From Palsa-360 sp963719875 (GTDB lineage Bacteria > Acidobacteriota > Terriglobia > Acidiferrales > UBA7541): a DNA stretch of 64,000 nt. Below, piece after piece: positions 1 to 7,327 of this stretch (within the stretch, counting starts at the first letter, position 1; every line of letters begins with the position of its first letter). The notes under the pieces were generated by a model. The model had not been told where the DNA came from. It made no database searches and saw only the letters and a program-made list of their open reading frames with translations. Location: contig CAVRDJ010000004.1 of the NCBI GenBank assembly GCA_963719875.1, forward strand, positions 1,860,001 through 1,924,000, read 5' to 3'. Both the position numbers and the translations under genes were made by a program.

Positions 1-1
1 C

Positions 2-583
2 ACCTCGGACTACGATAAGGAAAAGCTGCAGGAGCGTCTCGCCAAGCTGGTCGGCGGCGTGGCAGTGATCAAGGTGGGCGCGGCAACCGAAACCGAGCTG
101 AAGGAAAAGAAGGCTCGCGTTGAGGACGCCATGCACGCCACTCGCGCGGCAGTCGAGGAAGGCATCGTCCCCGGCGGCGGTGTGGCGCTGATCCGCTGCA
201 TCGCGGTGCTGGACAAGCTCAAGGTCGACGGCGAAGAAGCCATCGGCGTGAACATCGTCAAGCGCGCGCTCGAGGAACCCTTGCGCCAAATTGCCCTGAA
301 CGCTGGCGCCGAGGGAGCTGTCATCGTCGGCCGTGTGCGTGAGAGCAAGGACGACAACTTCGGCTTTGACGCGGATTCCGGCGAGTTCGGCGACATGATC
401 AAGGCAGGCGTTATCGACCCAGCCAAGGTCACGCGCCTCGCGCTCCAGAACGCCGCTTCAATTGCCGGCTTGATGCTCACCACCGAAGCCCTGGTGGCCG
501 ACATCAAGGAAGACAACAAGCAAGCTGCGGCAGGAGCCGGTGGTCACGGCGGCCCAGGCGGCGGCATGGGCGGAATGTACTAA
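2..583 (+). CDS. groEL: Chaperonin GroEL, C-terminal part (5' end outside window)
   Basis: This is the last 193 residues of the 60-kDa chaperonin, the ATP-driven cytoplasmic double-ring folding machine that works with GroES. The reading frame is open from the window edge. Diagnostic stretches are AAVEEGIVPGGGVALIR (nucleotide-binding/intermediate domain), the ALEEPLRQIALNAGAEG stretch, DPAKVTRLALQNAASIAGL, and the glycine/methionine-rich tail GGPGGGMGGMY. The tail shows that the natural C-terminus is intact. The N-terminal ATP-binding and apical domains lie outside the window. A factor-independent terminator follows directly. Assignment is by clear family match; truncation is due only to the window. 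Confidence 0.97.
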   Translation, partial: TSDYDKEKLQERLAKLVGGVAVIKVGAATETELKEKKARVEDAMHATRAAVEEGIVPGGGVALIRCIAVLDKLKVDGEEAIGVNIVKRALEEPLRQIALNAGAEGAVIVGRVRESKDDNFGFDADSGEFGDMIKAGVIDPAKVTRLALQNAASIAGLMLTTEALVADIKEDNKQAAAGAGGHGGPGGGMGGMY

Positions 584-607
584 ATCGAAGGAACCACTTG
601 TATTTCA

Positions 608-646
608 AGGGCGCCCCGACTTTGTCGGGACGCCCTTTGGTATTTT
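608..646 (+). terminator. Rho-independent terminator of groEL
   Basis: About 25 bases after the groEL stop there is a GC-rich hairpin (agggcg-ccccgac, loop ttt, gtcggga-cgccct) followed by a T-rich run (ttggtatttt). It probably ends the groE transcript and isolates the defence genes that follow. Confidence 0.85.
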
Positions 647-901
647 GCACTTAAGGTCTACGTTGAGCTTGCTCGCCGAATTCGATCCTCCGTGCTCGAT
701 AAGCGTTTGTCGCCTGCCTTGTTCACTCCGATAGCTATGCTTGCGGCAAGTAGGTATAACGTATGCTAGATTCTTCAATTGGAATGACGGTCATCGAAGT
801 GTATGGACTCTGAAACCGGGAGTCGACGGCTTGAGCCGAAGGACGCACGAGCCTCGCAAATACTCGGCGGCAGACCAAACCGATCTGAAAGAGGGTGCCG
901 T
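647..901. other. Intergenic region upstream of the AriA-like gene
   Basis: Apart from the preceding terminator I see no gene or repeat here. The ATPase reading frame is open back to 803, but the 33 extra codons have no conserved look and lack a ribosome site, so the stretch more likely holds the promoter and leader of the two-gene operon. No operator palindrome was recognised. Confidence 0.4.
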
Positions 902-2296
902 ATGGCAACTGAACCGCAAGCTCCACCAGTAAATGCCCCACTGTATGTGCGCAGGGTCTCGGTGAAGAGGCTCTTCGGACAATACAGCTACGACTTACAA
1001 CTCGGCCCAAACGCCTCAGAGGGACATTCCAAACTTATCGTTCTTTACGGCGACAATGGCAGTGGCAAAACGACCGTATTGAAACTCATATTTCACCTCC
1101 TTGCGCACGGTGCCAAATTCGGGCACAGGGGATTTATCGGGAAGACCCCTTTCGAGAGCTTCACGGTTGAACTGGGTACTGAATTTACAGTATCGGCGCG
1201 CCGAACGGCCGACAAACTAATCGGCGATTTCAGGATGGAAATCAGGCGGGGCAGTGACCTCGTCGCCGCCGCAACATTCCACGCTGATGAAAATGGGAAG
1301 TTGAAGTACAAGCATGAAGGTCCACCCGAGTCGCCGACGATTTTCGATGCTCTCGCTGGCTTCAATTTCGGCCTCTACCTTCTTTCGGATAATCGACAGA
1401 TTACGACCAACCAATATGATGCACAGGAAGAGGAGACTGAAGATTCGATCCTGGACGCTGCGGGAAATTTAAAGGCCACCGTAGCCAAGTGGATGGCAGC
1501 TACGGGAAGGCACATCCATCCAACATCTCAAGAAGCGACTCCGCTGGAAATCGCACTGCGTCGCGTCAATGAATGGGCCACTCAACAAGTTTTAAAAGGC
1601 TCGAATAAAGGCGAACAAGACGTCAATGCAGTGTACACAGATGCCCTTTCGAGGATTGCAGATACGGGTCGGCACGCGGATCACTCCGGAAGCGGGTTAG
1701 ACAAAGATGCACTTATCCGCGAACTGGAGAAGGAGGCTCAGCGAAGCGTCGCATTTAGCCAGTACGACCTCATCGCACCGATCGATGTTGAGAAGTTAAC
1801 TGAACCCATAAGGCGAGCAACTGAAGATGCCTATCCAATGCTCGTGAATGTGATTACCCCCTACGTCGATAGCCTAAAAGCTAGACTGAACGCATTGCAG
1901 CAGGTCCATGATGCGATTGATTCCTTCTGTGAAATAATAAATTCATTTTATAAGAATAAGAAGCTCACATTCAGTCTCCAGAACGGACCAATCGTCACCA
2001 CCCCGCAGGGCGGAACGTTACAGACTTCACTGCTCTCGTCAGGTGAGAGACAGCTGCTGTTGCTCTTCTGCAATATCCTTGTGGCAAAAGACCAAAATAG
2101 TATCTTCATTATCGATGAACCTGAACTTTCGTTGAATGTCAAATGGCAACGAAATCTGGTCCGCACCCTCCTGGAATTCACCAAGGGCAGCCACGTGCAA
2201 TTTTTGCTCGCGACCCACTCCATCGAATTGTTGGCTCGGCACAAAGATCACGTCGCTAAACTCGAGGAACGTGAACTTGTCGGTGCCGATAGATGA
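902..2296 (+). CDS. AAA/ABC-type ATPase, AriA-like (PARIS defence system)
   Basis: A 464-residue SMC/RecF-like ATPase of the AAA_15/AAA_21 group. Walker A is GDNGSGKTT at residues 50-58. An ABC-type signature LLSSGERQLLLLF lies near 377, Walker B FIIDEPELSL has its DE at 405-406, and a switch histidine sits in ATHSIELLARH near 439. The central ~250 residues are variable and probably helical. I chose the ATG at 902 because gaaagaggg lies 6-7 bases upstream; an upstream in-frame start at 803 has no such site. The gene overlaps the next one by ATGA, so the two are translationally coupled. ATPase + DUF4435 is the organisation of AriA-AriB of PARIS, where AriA assembles into an ATPase cage, senses phage anti-restriction proteins and releases the AriB nuclease. 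That function is inferred from the pairing. Base composition looks AT-richer than the flanking genes, suggesting transfer. Confidence 0.8.
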   Translation: MATEPQAPPVNAPLYVRRVSVKRLFGQYSYDLQLGPNASEGHSKLIVLYGDNGSGKTTVLKLIFHLLAHGAKFGHRGFIGKTPFESFTVELGTEFTVSARRTADKLIGDFRMEIRRGSDLVAAATFHADENGKLKYKHEGPPESPTIFDALAGFNFGLYLLSDNRQITTNQYDAQEEETEDSILDAAGNLKATVAKWMAATGRHIHPTSQEATPLEIALRRVNEWATQQVLKGSNKGEQDVNAVYTDALSRIADTGRHADHSGSGLDKDALIRELEKEAQRSVAFSQYDLIAPIDVEKLTEPIRRATEDAYPMLVNVITPYVDSLKARLNALQQVHDAIDSFCEIINSFYKNKKLTFSLQNGPIVTTPQGGTLQTSLLSSGERQLLLLFCNILVAKDQNSIFIIDEPELSLNVKWQRNLVRTLLEFTKGSHVQFLLATHSIELLARHKDHVAKLEERELVGADR

Positions 2297-3183
2297 GACC
2301 TGAGCGCAGAACTTTCGATGAGTTAGTCATCCTATATAGATTAGAATCAACGATTCGGGATGTTTACGTCGAGGGTGACGTGGATAGGTCGCTGATCGAG
2401 TGGTTCCTGACCGAGCTTGGGTTCCGTGAGGTTGGAGTTACAACGATCGAGTATGTCGATGTTCCCGCAGCCGAAGTTCTTCGCCATGGCTTCTCTGTTA
2501 ATAATAGGGGGCGGCTCCTTGCACTTGGCGTATTCCTCGAGGGCGTATTCGGAGCTGAATTTCGCCAAGTGACGTGCGTAGTTGATAGCGACTTCGACAT
2601 CGTTAACCGGAAGGTGCACAATTGCAGCGTCGCGGTTTTTACCGACTACACCTCAATGGAGATGTACTGCCTCAACCCAAAAACGCTTGGAAAATTCCTC
2701 AAAATCGGGATAGGTAACTTTCCGAAGACAGGTGCCATTGTTATCAGCCAAATCAGTGAGGCGCTCCAGGATTTATTCACCGTAAGAATGGCGAATGAAA
2801 AGCTCGGGTGGGGCATGCAAGCAATATCCATCGAGAAGGATCTCAGCATTGATGGGACCGGCCTTCACCTAGATCTACAAGGATACTTGCGACGATACCT
2901 GAACAAGAACAATAAAAACGGGCAGTCTACGGCGCTGCACGAGGCTATTGAAAAGTGCAAAGGCCAGTTGACAGCCGATGCGCGTTTCCAAATTCATGGA
3001 CACGATTTCATAGACGCCCTAACGTGGTTCCTAAAGCACCACAATGGTTTCGGTCACCTGCGGAAAAACGTCGTCGAACGAGCACTCTTCGCTTCATTGG
3101 AAACGGCACTTTTGAAAGAGGGGCTTATGTTCAGAACTCTGGTCGAGAGACTGCGAACTGATTTCAGAACTGCCACCGGCTGA
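2293..3183 (+). CDS. DUF4435 / TOPRIM-like protein, AriB-like toxin nuclease (PARIS)
   Basis: A 296-residue protein with the DUF4435 pattern. Its early glutamate motif VYVEGDVDR (E27) and the acidic motif VVDSDFD (D98, D100) match the two metal-binding motifs of TOPRIM folds. DYTSMEMYCL at 118-127 is the typical DUF4435 follow-on. The start overlaps the ATPase stop by 4 bases (ATGA). In PARIS, AriB is held inactive by AriA, and when released cleaves host tRNA, causing abortive infection; its catalytic glutamate lies at about the same position (residue 26, from memory). Immunity role and target are inferred from family and operon, not from the sequence itself. Alternative: another ATPase-TOPRIM pair of the OLD/Gabija type, but there the TOPRIM is fused to the ATPase. 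No gene follows on this strand. Confidence 0.75.
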   Translation: MRPERRTFDELVILYRLESTIRDVYVEGDVDRSLIEWFLTELGFREVGVTTIEYVDVPAAEVLRHGFSVNNRGRLLALGVFLEGVFGAEFRQVTCVVDSDFDIVNRKVHNCSVAVFTDYTSMEMYCLNPKTLGKFLKIGIGNFPKTGAIVISQISEALQDLFTVRMANEKLGWGMQAISIEKDLSIDGTGLHLDLQGYLRRYLNKNNKNGQSTALHEAIEKCKGQLTADARFQIHGHDFIDALTWFLKHHNGFGHLRKNVVERALFASLETALLKEGLMFRTLVERLRTDFRTATG

Positions 3184-3246
3184 ACCAGCCGGAAATGTTC
3201 ACGTGAGGGCCTACCTCTTGGCTCAGCTTCTCGGGCTTGTGACGGG

Positions 3247-3500
3247 CGGGTGGCGCATCCTCCCGCATTTTTCCGATGACTAATCCACATGACTGGATGA
3301 TACCACTGTAGTTCTTCAATGTTGAGGAACTGGGTTAGCTTTTCCGGGTGGCCGACCCTCTCGCTCTTAGAGGGTCGGGGTCTTGATTTCCATTCACATT
3401 CCACGCCTTAAAAACTGATTCCGAACAAACTGCAAACCCACCGCCCCCTCGAAGCCCGCGAGGCATCGCCCACCCGGAAAATGAAACCCTTCTCAAAGGC
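3247..3500. repeat. Direct repeat DR-1, left copy (~250 bp)
   Basis: This stretch recurs at 5410-5658 at a constant offset of 2163 bases for most of its length (for example gactggatgataccactgta at 3291 and 5454). Identity looks about 90% until the last 50 bases, where the copies diverge. It contains an internal hairpin (ccgaccctc...gagggtcgg). It holds no convincing gene. The pair brackets the toxin-antitoxin cluster. Confidence 0.85.
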
Positions 3501-3524
3501 TGCGCCGCCCGCCCCGGCAAGAAA

Positions 3525-3944
3525 TTATTCTGCAATCTTAGGAGCTTCGCTAATCAGCACCAGTCCTGGAATATTTTGAAAATGCGCGCGATTATGCGAG
3601 ACGAGCGGAATTGAGTGTCTTACCGCGCACGCGGCGATCCACAGATCGTTATCGGCAACCGGTTTACCCGCTTCTTGAAGGCTTGCCTTCAATTCCCCGT
3701 ACGTTTGGCAGACAGCCCAATCGTAAGGGACGATCGTGGCCGACCTAAGGCGCGCCGTTATTTGTTCCAGCTTCGCGCTTCCCCATTTATTTCGATAGGC
3801 CCCGAAAAGAATCTCGCCCACGGTTATGAACGAGACTCCAAGCAATTTGCCATCTAGATGGGGACGGTAGAGTGCCGCGCGCCTGTCTCCAACCCTACCT
3901 AGATACGAAAAAACGTCGGTGTCCAGGAGAACCGCGTCTACCAA
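3525..3944 (-). CDS. vapC: VapC-family PIN-domain toxin
   Basis: A 139-residue PIN ribonuclease, the toxin of a type II toxin-antitoxin module; family members cut tRNA or rRNA using a metal bound by acidic residues. Visible acidic motifs are LLDTDVFSYL (D8/D10), VGEILFG (E44) and ADNDLWIAA (D98/D100), with SHNRAHF as the usual C-terminal motif. It begins with TTG, 18 bases after the antitoxin stop; the AGGAGG overlapping that stop is rather far, so translation is probably weak and coupled to vapB. The domain is complete and no residue is missing, so it is likely active. Confidence 0.88.
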   Translation of the reverse strand: MVDAVLLDTDVFSYLGRVGDRRAALYRPHLDGKLLGVSFITVGEILFGAYRNKWGSAKLEQITARLRSATIVPYDWAVCQTYGELKASLQEAGKPVADNDLWIAACAVRHSIPLVSHNRAHFQNIPGLVLISEAPKIAE

Positions 3945-3962
3945 GGCTGGCGTTGAAGCCTC

Positions 3963-4184
3963 CTATGTCCGAGCCTTATAAATTTCGTCTAGGAATTGGT
4001 CAATATTCTCGTCGATGGGAAACCCGCCGCTCAGTTCCAGGGCATTATTAGTTGGTTTGATCTTCTGGCTCGCGGCCAGTTCAGCAAAAGAAGACCCAGC
4101 AACCCGTTTGCGGCGCACCTTGTTTAGCTTCACGGCAGATTTGTTCGCCGATGCACGCTTCTTTTTTTTTCTCGGTTCGGCCAT
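3963..4184 (-). CDS. Antitoxin of the VapC module (VapB-like)
   Basis: A 73-residue basic protein with a lysine/arginine-rich N-terminus (AEPRKKKKRASANKSAV) and an acidic C-terminal tail (GFPIDENIDQFLDEIYKART) that would wrap the toxin. It is not a recognisable AbrB or RHH family by eye, so 'antitoxin' rests on size, charge layout and its position 18 bases before vapC. The frame is open upstream to 4316 and an alternative ATG exists at 4205; I chose 4184 because it gives the usual antitoxin length. Confidence 0.6.
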   Translation of the reverse strand: MAEPRKKKKRASANKSAVKLNKVRRKRVAGSSFAELAASQKIKPTNNALELSGGFPIDENIDQFLDEIYKART

Positions 4185-4362
4185 TCGGGGCACCCACATC
4201 CTCATTATAGACCATGAGCGATTCTCATTGAAGGGCGGTTTGGCGGGTGGGCAAGGCTTCGAGCGAGTGGCCCGTGCCTTGTAGTTGGAGTTGGGGTACC
4301 GCAAAATCTGATCCAAAGCCCGAGCCGCCCCCCTAGCAGCGAATTCAAATGATGGTTTTTCG

Positions 4363-4656
4363 CTAGCGCACTTGCCAGTGCCTCGGATTCCGCATGCCGT
4401 GAAAGCAGGCGATCACCACAATCCGATTTTCTTGCACTTCGAAAAATATTCCGTAGGGGAAGCGCCGCACTCCCGCGCGGCGACGACCGCGGTGGACGTT
4501 CTGGAAATTGCAAAGGATGTTCCGCTATCGCCTCGATCGTGGCCTCAACCGCCAGCGCGAAACGCTCCCCAAGCGTGGACGAATGTTGTCATACCATGCC
4601 CGTGTTTCAAGTAAATCATCATTGGCTTCTGGAATCCAAACGACCGCAGGCCTCAC
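4363..4656 (-). pseudogene. RelE/ParE-family toxin, frameshifted
   Basis: Reading the minus strand in three consecutive frames gives a near-complete RelE/ParE toxin. The N-terminal part is VVWIPEANDDLLETRAWYDN, the middle is RFALAVEATIEAIAEHPLQF, and the C-terminal part is RRFPYGIFFEVQENRIVVIA then CFHGMRNPRHWQVR before a stop at 4363-4365. Two frame changes are needed, one near 4560 and one near 4500. The GTG start overlaps the antitoxin stop (GTGA), as in intact pairs. Either the toxin has decayed or the assembly has two indels. Confidence 0.75.
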
Positions 4657-4865
4657 GGCTTCTTGAAAAGGCCCGCCCTGACTTGCTCCCAGGGGATGAC
4701 ATTCGAGGGGTTTTGCTCATGCCGAGCGATGCGGTAGTCAAGCTCCGCCCGCTGCGCGTCTGTCAGCGATAGCGAGTCCGCTTCCAGGCTTTCCCACACG
4801 GTATCCAGCAACTCGGCCTTCTCCGCAGGGGAGAGGCTATCGATCTGGTTTCGCAAATCGCTCAT
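4653..4865 (-). CDS. Addiction-module antitoxin (Unstab_antitox family)
   Basis: A 70-residue protein with the pattern of the putative addiction module component family (PF09720): LSPAEKAELLDTVWESLE, then AQRAELDYRIARHEQNPSNV, and IPWEQVRAGL near the end. Partners of this family are RelE/ParE toxins, and such a gene follows directly with a 4-base GTGA overlap, but frameshifted. This antitoxin is itself complete, so it may now be an orphan. Confidence 0.85.
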   Translation of the reverse strand: MSDLRNQIDSLSPAEKAELLDTVWESLEADSLSLTDAQRAELDYRIARHEQNPSNVIPWEQVRAGLFKKP

Positions 4866-4974
4866 ATAACCTCACGATAACGCGGTTTTTGCCCTCAGGC
4901 AAGCATGAAACCGCTGATGGTGTGGGTGGAAACCTTTCGATCCGTGGCCGATTCGTTGACCTGACGAATTCTGA

Positions 4975-5283
4975 TCATCGAACGGTCGCGGATTCGAGTG
5001 GCCGGATGTCGCGCTCGACCTTGCCCGCGATTTCATCTTCGGCTACTTCCAGGTCGTAGCGCGTCTGCAAGTTCATCCAAAATGCCGCGCTGTTCTTGAA
5101 GTAACGCGCGAAGCGCAGAGCCGTGTCCGCCGTGATCCAGCGCCTCTCGTTGACGATGTCAGCGATGCGCGTCACCGGGACGCGGAGGTCCAGACCCATC
5201 CGGTTCATGCTCAGGCCGAGCGGCTTCATGAATTCCTCGCGGAGAATCTCGCCCGGATGGATCGGCTTCAGTTTCTTGGCCAT
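4975..5283 (-). CDS. higA: HigA-type antitoxin, XRE helix-turn-helix
   Basis: A 102-residue HigA antitoxin: starts KPIHPGEILREEFMKPLGLS, followed by a helix-turn-helix in which VPVTRIADIVNERRWITADT contains the recognition region, then YFKNSAAFWMNLQTRYDLE. It binds its toxin HigB and represses its own operon. ATG 5283 was preferred over the longer frame because GGGAG lies 6 bases upstream and the family begins at this point. It follows the higB remnant by about 10 bases in the usual toxin-first order. With the toxin broken, it may act only as a repressor. Confidence 0.9.
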   Translation of the reverse strand: MAKKLKPIHPGEILREEFMKPLGLSMNRMGLDLRVPVTRIADIVNERRWITADTALRFARYFKNSAAFWMNLQTRYDLEVAEDEIAGKVERDIRPLESATVR

Positions 5284-5293
5284 TTCGCGCTCC

Positions 5294-5482
5294 CTAGTGG
5301 TAGTCCACGATTTCGACTGCGTAAACGTGGCCGTCTCGCCACTCAAAGCAAATACGCCACTGATCGTTGATGCGGATGCTGTACTGCCCCTTCCGGTCCC
5401 CCTTCAGGCCGGGTGGCGCATCCTTTCGCATTTTTTCGACGACTAATCCACATGACTGGATGATACCACTGTAGTACTTCAA
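5294..5482 (-). pseudogene. HigB-type toxin, 5' end replaced by repeat DR-1
   Basis: Only the last ~38 residues are HigB: the stretch LKGDRKGQYSIRINDQWRIC followed by an EIVDYH ending is the classical RelE/HigB C-terminus. The first ~24 codons of the open frame (5410-5482) lie inside the right copy of the 250-bp direct repeat and have no similarity to HigB. The natural N-terminal half (about 50 residues) is missing. The reading frame happens to stay open through the junction, but the toxin fold cannot form. Confidence 0.8.
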
Positions 5483-5658
5483 TGTTGAGGAACTGGGTTA
5501 GCTTTTCCGGGTGGCCGACCCTCTCGCTCTTAGAGGGTCGGGGTCTTGATTTCTATTCACATTCCCCGGTTCAAAGACTGATTCCGAACAAACTTGAAAT
5601 CCACCGCCCCCTCGAAGCCCCCCACGCGGGATCGGCCGCCCAAACCTTCTCAAAGGCC
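5410..5658. repeat. Direct repeat DR-1, right copy
   Basis: Second copy of the 250-bp repeat at 3247-3500. Its left boundary (cgggtggcgcatcc) coincides with the point where higB homology stops, so the repeat or a recombination through it removed the 5' half of higB. Confidence 0.85.
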
Positions 5659-5704
5659 ACGCCACTCGCGACGAATTCGGCATTGCTTCGGTCTCGGTTT
5701 GGTC

Positions 5705-5910
5705 TCGCTCGAAGTCCCGTAAGGACGGAACACCTTAGCCCACCGCTTCAGCGATGGGAAACCCTTCGGCGGAGAATCAAGTCCCGTAGGGACGGAACAC
5801 TCGGCTCGGCCAGGCGGATGTCCCGTCCCTACGGGACTCTTCTCGCTGCCATTGCGTCCCCACCGTTTGAAACGGTGGGCTACAATCTGCCGTCCCTAAC
5901 GGGACTGGCG
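5705..5910. repeat. Cluster of REP-like palindromic units
   Basis: Four copies of a short unit occur in about 200 bases: aagtcccgtaaggacggaac at 5712, aagtcccgtagggacggaac at 5779, and inverted copies tcccgtccctacgggact at 5821 and ccgtccctaacgggact at 5891. Two hairpins with cccaccg...cgatggg / cccaccgtttgaaacggtggg (5739-5760, 5858-5880) sit between them. This resembles REP/BIME arrays mobilised by REP-associated tyrosine transposases; no such transposase is in the window. Confidence 0.7.
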
Positions 5911-6022
5911 GAGAGAACAAGTGTAATTCGCCGTTTAGCCACTGAAGTCGCTTTTAGTTGCGGCGGGGCGAACGCGAGGATCCTTCGCTCCACCGATTCC
6001 CATCGGCGCTCGGGTTTATGCG

Positions 6023-6490
6023 TCAGTGACGGTCGTGGTCGTCGTGATCCCGGTCATGGTCATCGCGGTCGTGGGCGTCATGTTCGCGATACCGGTCGCG
6101 GTCCTTGTCCCGGTCTCGATCCCAATGGTGATCGTGCTCAAGACGGCCGCGATCCCCATCCCAAAACCCTACAAAGTACTGTCCGCCGTCATGATGAGGC
6201 GCAACCCAACGGGCGCCCACATACGGTGGCTGTGTCCAGTAACCCTCGTGCCATTTGTAGTGCCTTCCTACAGGATACCAATAGCCCTCGATCCAAACGA
6301 ATTCCGGACCCGGTGTCGGCGGAAGAACGCGAACTGCGCGAGGAGCCGGAGGCGGTCCGATATTGATCCCAACTGAAATCTGTGCGCCCGATGCCGACGC
6401 CCAGGTCAGTAAAAGGGCGGCGATCAACATGCTTGTCCGCAGAAAATATCCGACGAAATTTGATCTTTGTTGTTTCCAATGACGAATCAT
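6023..6490 (-). CDS. Secreted WXXGXW-repeat protein with Asp/Arg/His-rich tail
   Basis: A 155-residue exported protein. An N-terminal hydrophobic segment (TSMLIAALLLTWASASGAQ) looks like a signal peptide ending near ASA-SGAQ. It is followed by YXWXXGYW-type units (EGYWYPVGRHYKWHEGYWTQ and GARWVAPHH), the pattern of the WXXGXW/YXWGXW repeat family of unknown function. The last ~35 residues are almost only D, R, H and K, suggesting metal or polyanion binding. Start 6490 (MIRHWK) follows GGGG by 3 bases; the longer frame to 6595 lacks a signal at its front. Confidence 0.75.
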   Translation of the reverse strand: MIRHWKQQRSNFVGYFLRTSMLIAALLLTWASASGAQISVGINIGPPPAPRAVRVLPPTPGPEFVWIEGYWYPVGRHYKWHEGYWTQPPYVGARWVAPHHDGGQYFVGFWDGDRGRLEHDHHWDRDRDKDRDRYREHDAHDRDDHDRDHDDHDRH

Positions 6491-6650
6491 ATTCCCCAAA
6501 TTACACCTCCGATGTCGGTACTCTCCGACATTACGTACCAAGATACCCTGACTACAAAATTCTGGACATCGGGGAAAAACTGCATTTGCCCTCATAGTAA
6601 AGCCGACGCACTGTAGCGCGGGTCCGCATTGGCGACGAACATTTGGCTTT

Positions 6651-6792
6651 ACAGGCTGCGGAAAAAGTAATTTATTTTGTCATTCCGAACGAAGTGAGGA
6701 ATCCCTCTTTGAATTAAACGGAGGAAATGAGAGATTCTTCGGCGCGCAGCGCGCCTCGGAATGACAAAAATTTGAGTTTTTCCGCAAGCTGC
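6651..6792. repeat. MITE-like palindromic element M, copy 1
   Basis: Imperfect ~140-bp palindrome: ggctgcggaaaaagta at one end and tttttccgcaagctgc at the other, with inner arms gtcattccgaacgaagtgag and ctcggaatgacaaaa. Related copies lie at 11711, 12861 and 16601. Confidence 0.85.
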
Positions 6793-6870
6793 TTAGCAAT
6801 ACTTCCGCCACAAAAGGCGGGATGAATTCGCGGCGTGCCCGACTGTCACGTCGGCCAAAGCGGCGGCATG

Positions 6871-7037
6871 GGCGGCTGGCCTGGGCTTTGCGTCGCTGTG
6901 AATTCTCGGGTACCCAGTAGCACGGCTTCTGTAGTTGAAGTTCGGGTGGCCTGTCCTTCGATTTTTGAAGGGCAGGGTTTTTGACCTGACCCTCGTGGTT
7001 TGCACCTGCGCCTGGGATTGATGTTGTGCGCCCCCCC
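6871..7037. repeat. Repeat R2, uninterrupted copy
   Basis: About 165 bases beginning ggcctgggctttgcgtcgct and running through gttcgggtggcctgtccttc to ttgcacctgcgcctgggat. The same sequence is found at 9451-9777, but split by ~155 bases. No coding potential is evident. Confidence 0.8.
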
Positions 7038-7327
7038 TTTAGCCGTTCCAAGGTCTTCTCTGGAAAGGTATGTGCCAACTGCAGAAATCCGATTGCGACT
7101 TGTTGGGGGGAATTGAATTCGAAAACGTTTCAAGATGGATCGGCGTTGCAATGATTCTTCGCATTAAGACCGGAAACGATTTTGCATCAATGAAAAATGT
7201 ACCGGACGCCTGTGGCGCCACGCAAAACATTAAATTGCTCTAATAGGAGCACGAATGCCTCCTATTGCACAGTCAATCAAACGGACGGCATGATCGAATG
7301 GCGTGCATAAGTTCAGCGAGGCGCGCG

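Larger units (their letters stand above)
6491..7327. other. Long intergenic region made mostly of repeats
   Basis: No convincing gene. It contains MITE-like element M (6651-6792) and the left copy of repeat R2 (6871-7037). The last ~290 bases before the c-di-GMP gene hold no recognisable element and should contain its promoter. Short open frames here lie inside the repeats. Confidence 0.6.

Noticed and set aside
803..901. N-terminal extension of the AriA-like ATPase
   Set aside because: The frame is open but lacks a ribosome-binding site; ATG 902 has a good one and matches the family start.
5482..6366. 294-residue plus-strand open frame
   Set aside because: It runs through direct repeat DR-1, the REP-like cluster and antisense to the WXXGXW gene; its composition is arbitrary.
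6680..7230. Several overlapping minus-strand frames of 60-130 residues
   Set aside because: They lie inside MITE copy 1 and repeat R2 and have no recognisable domain.
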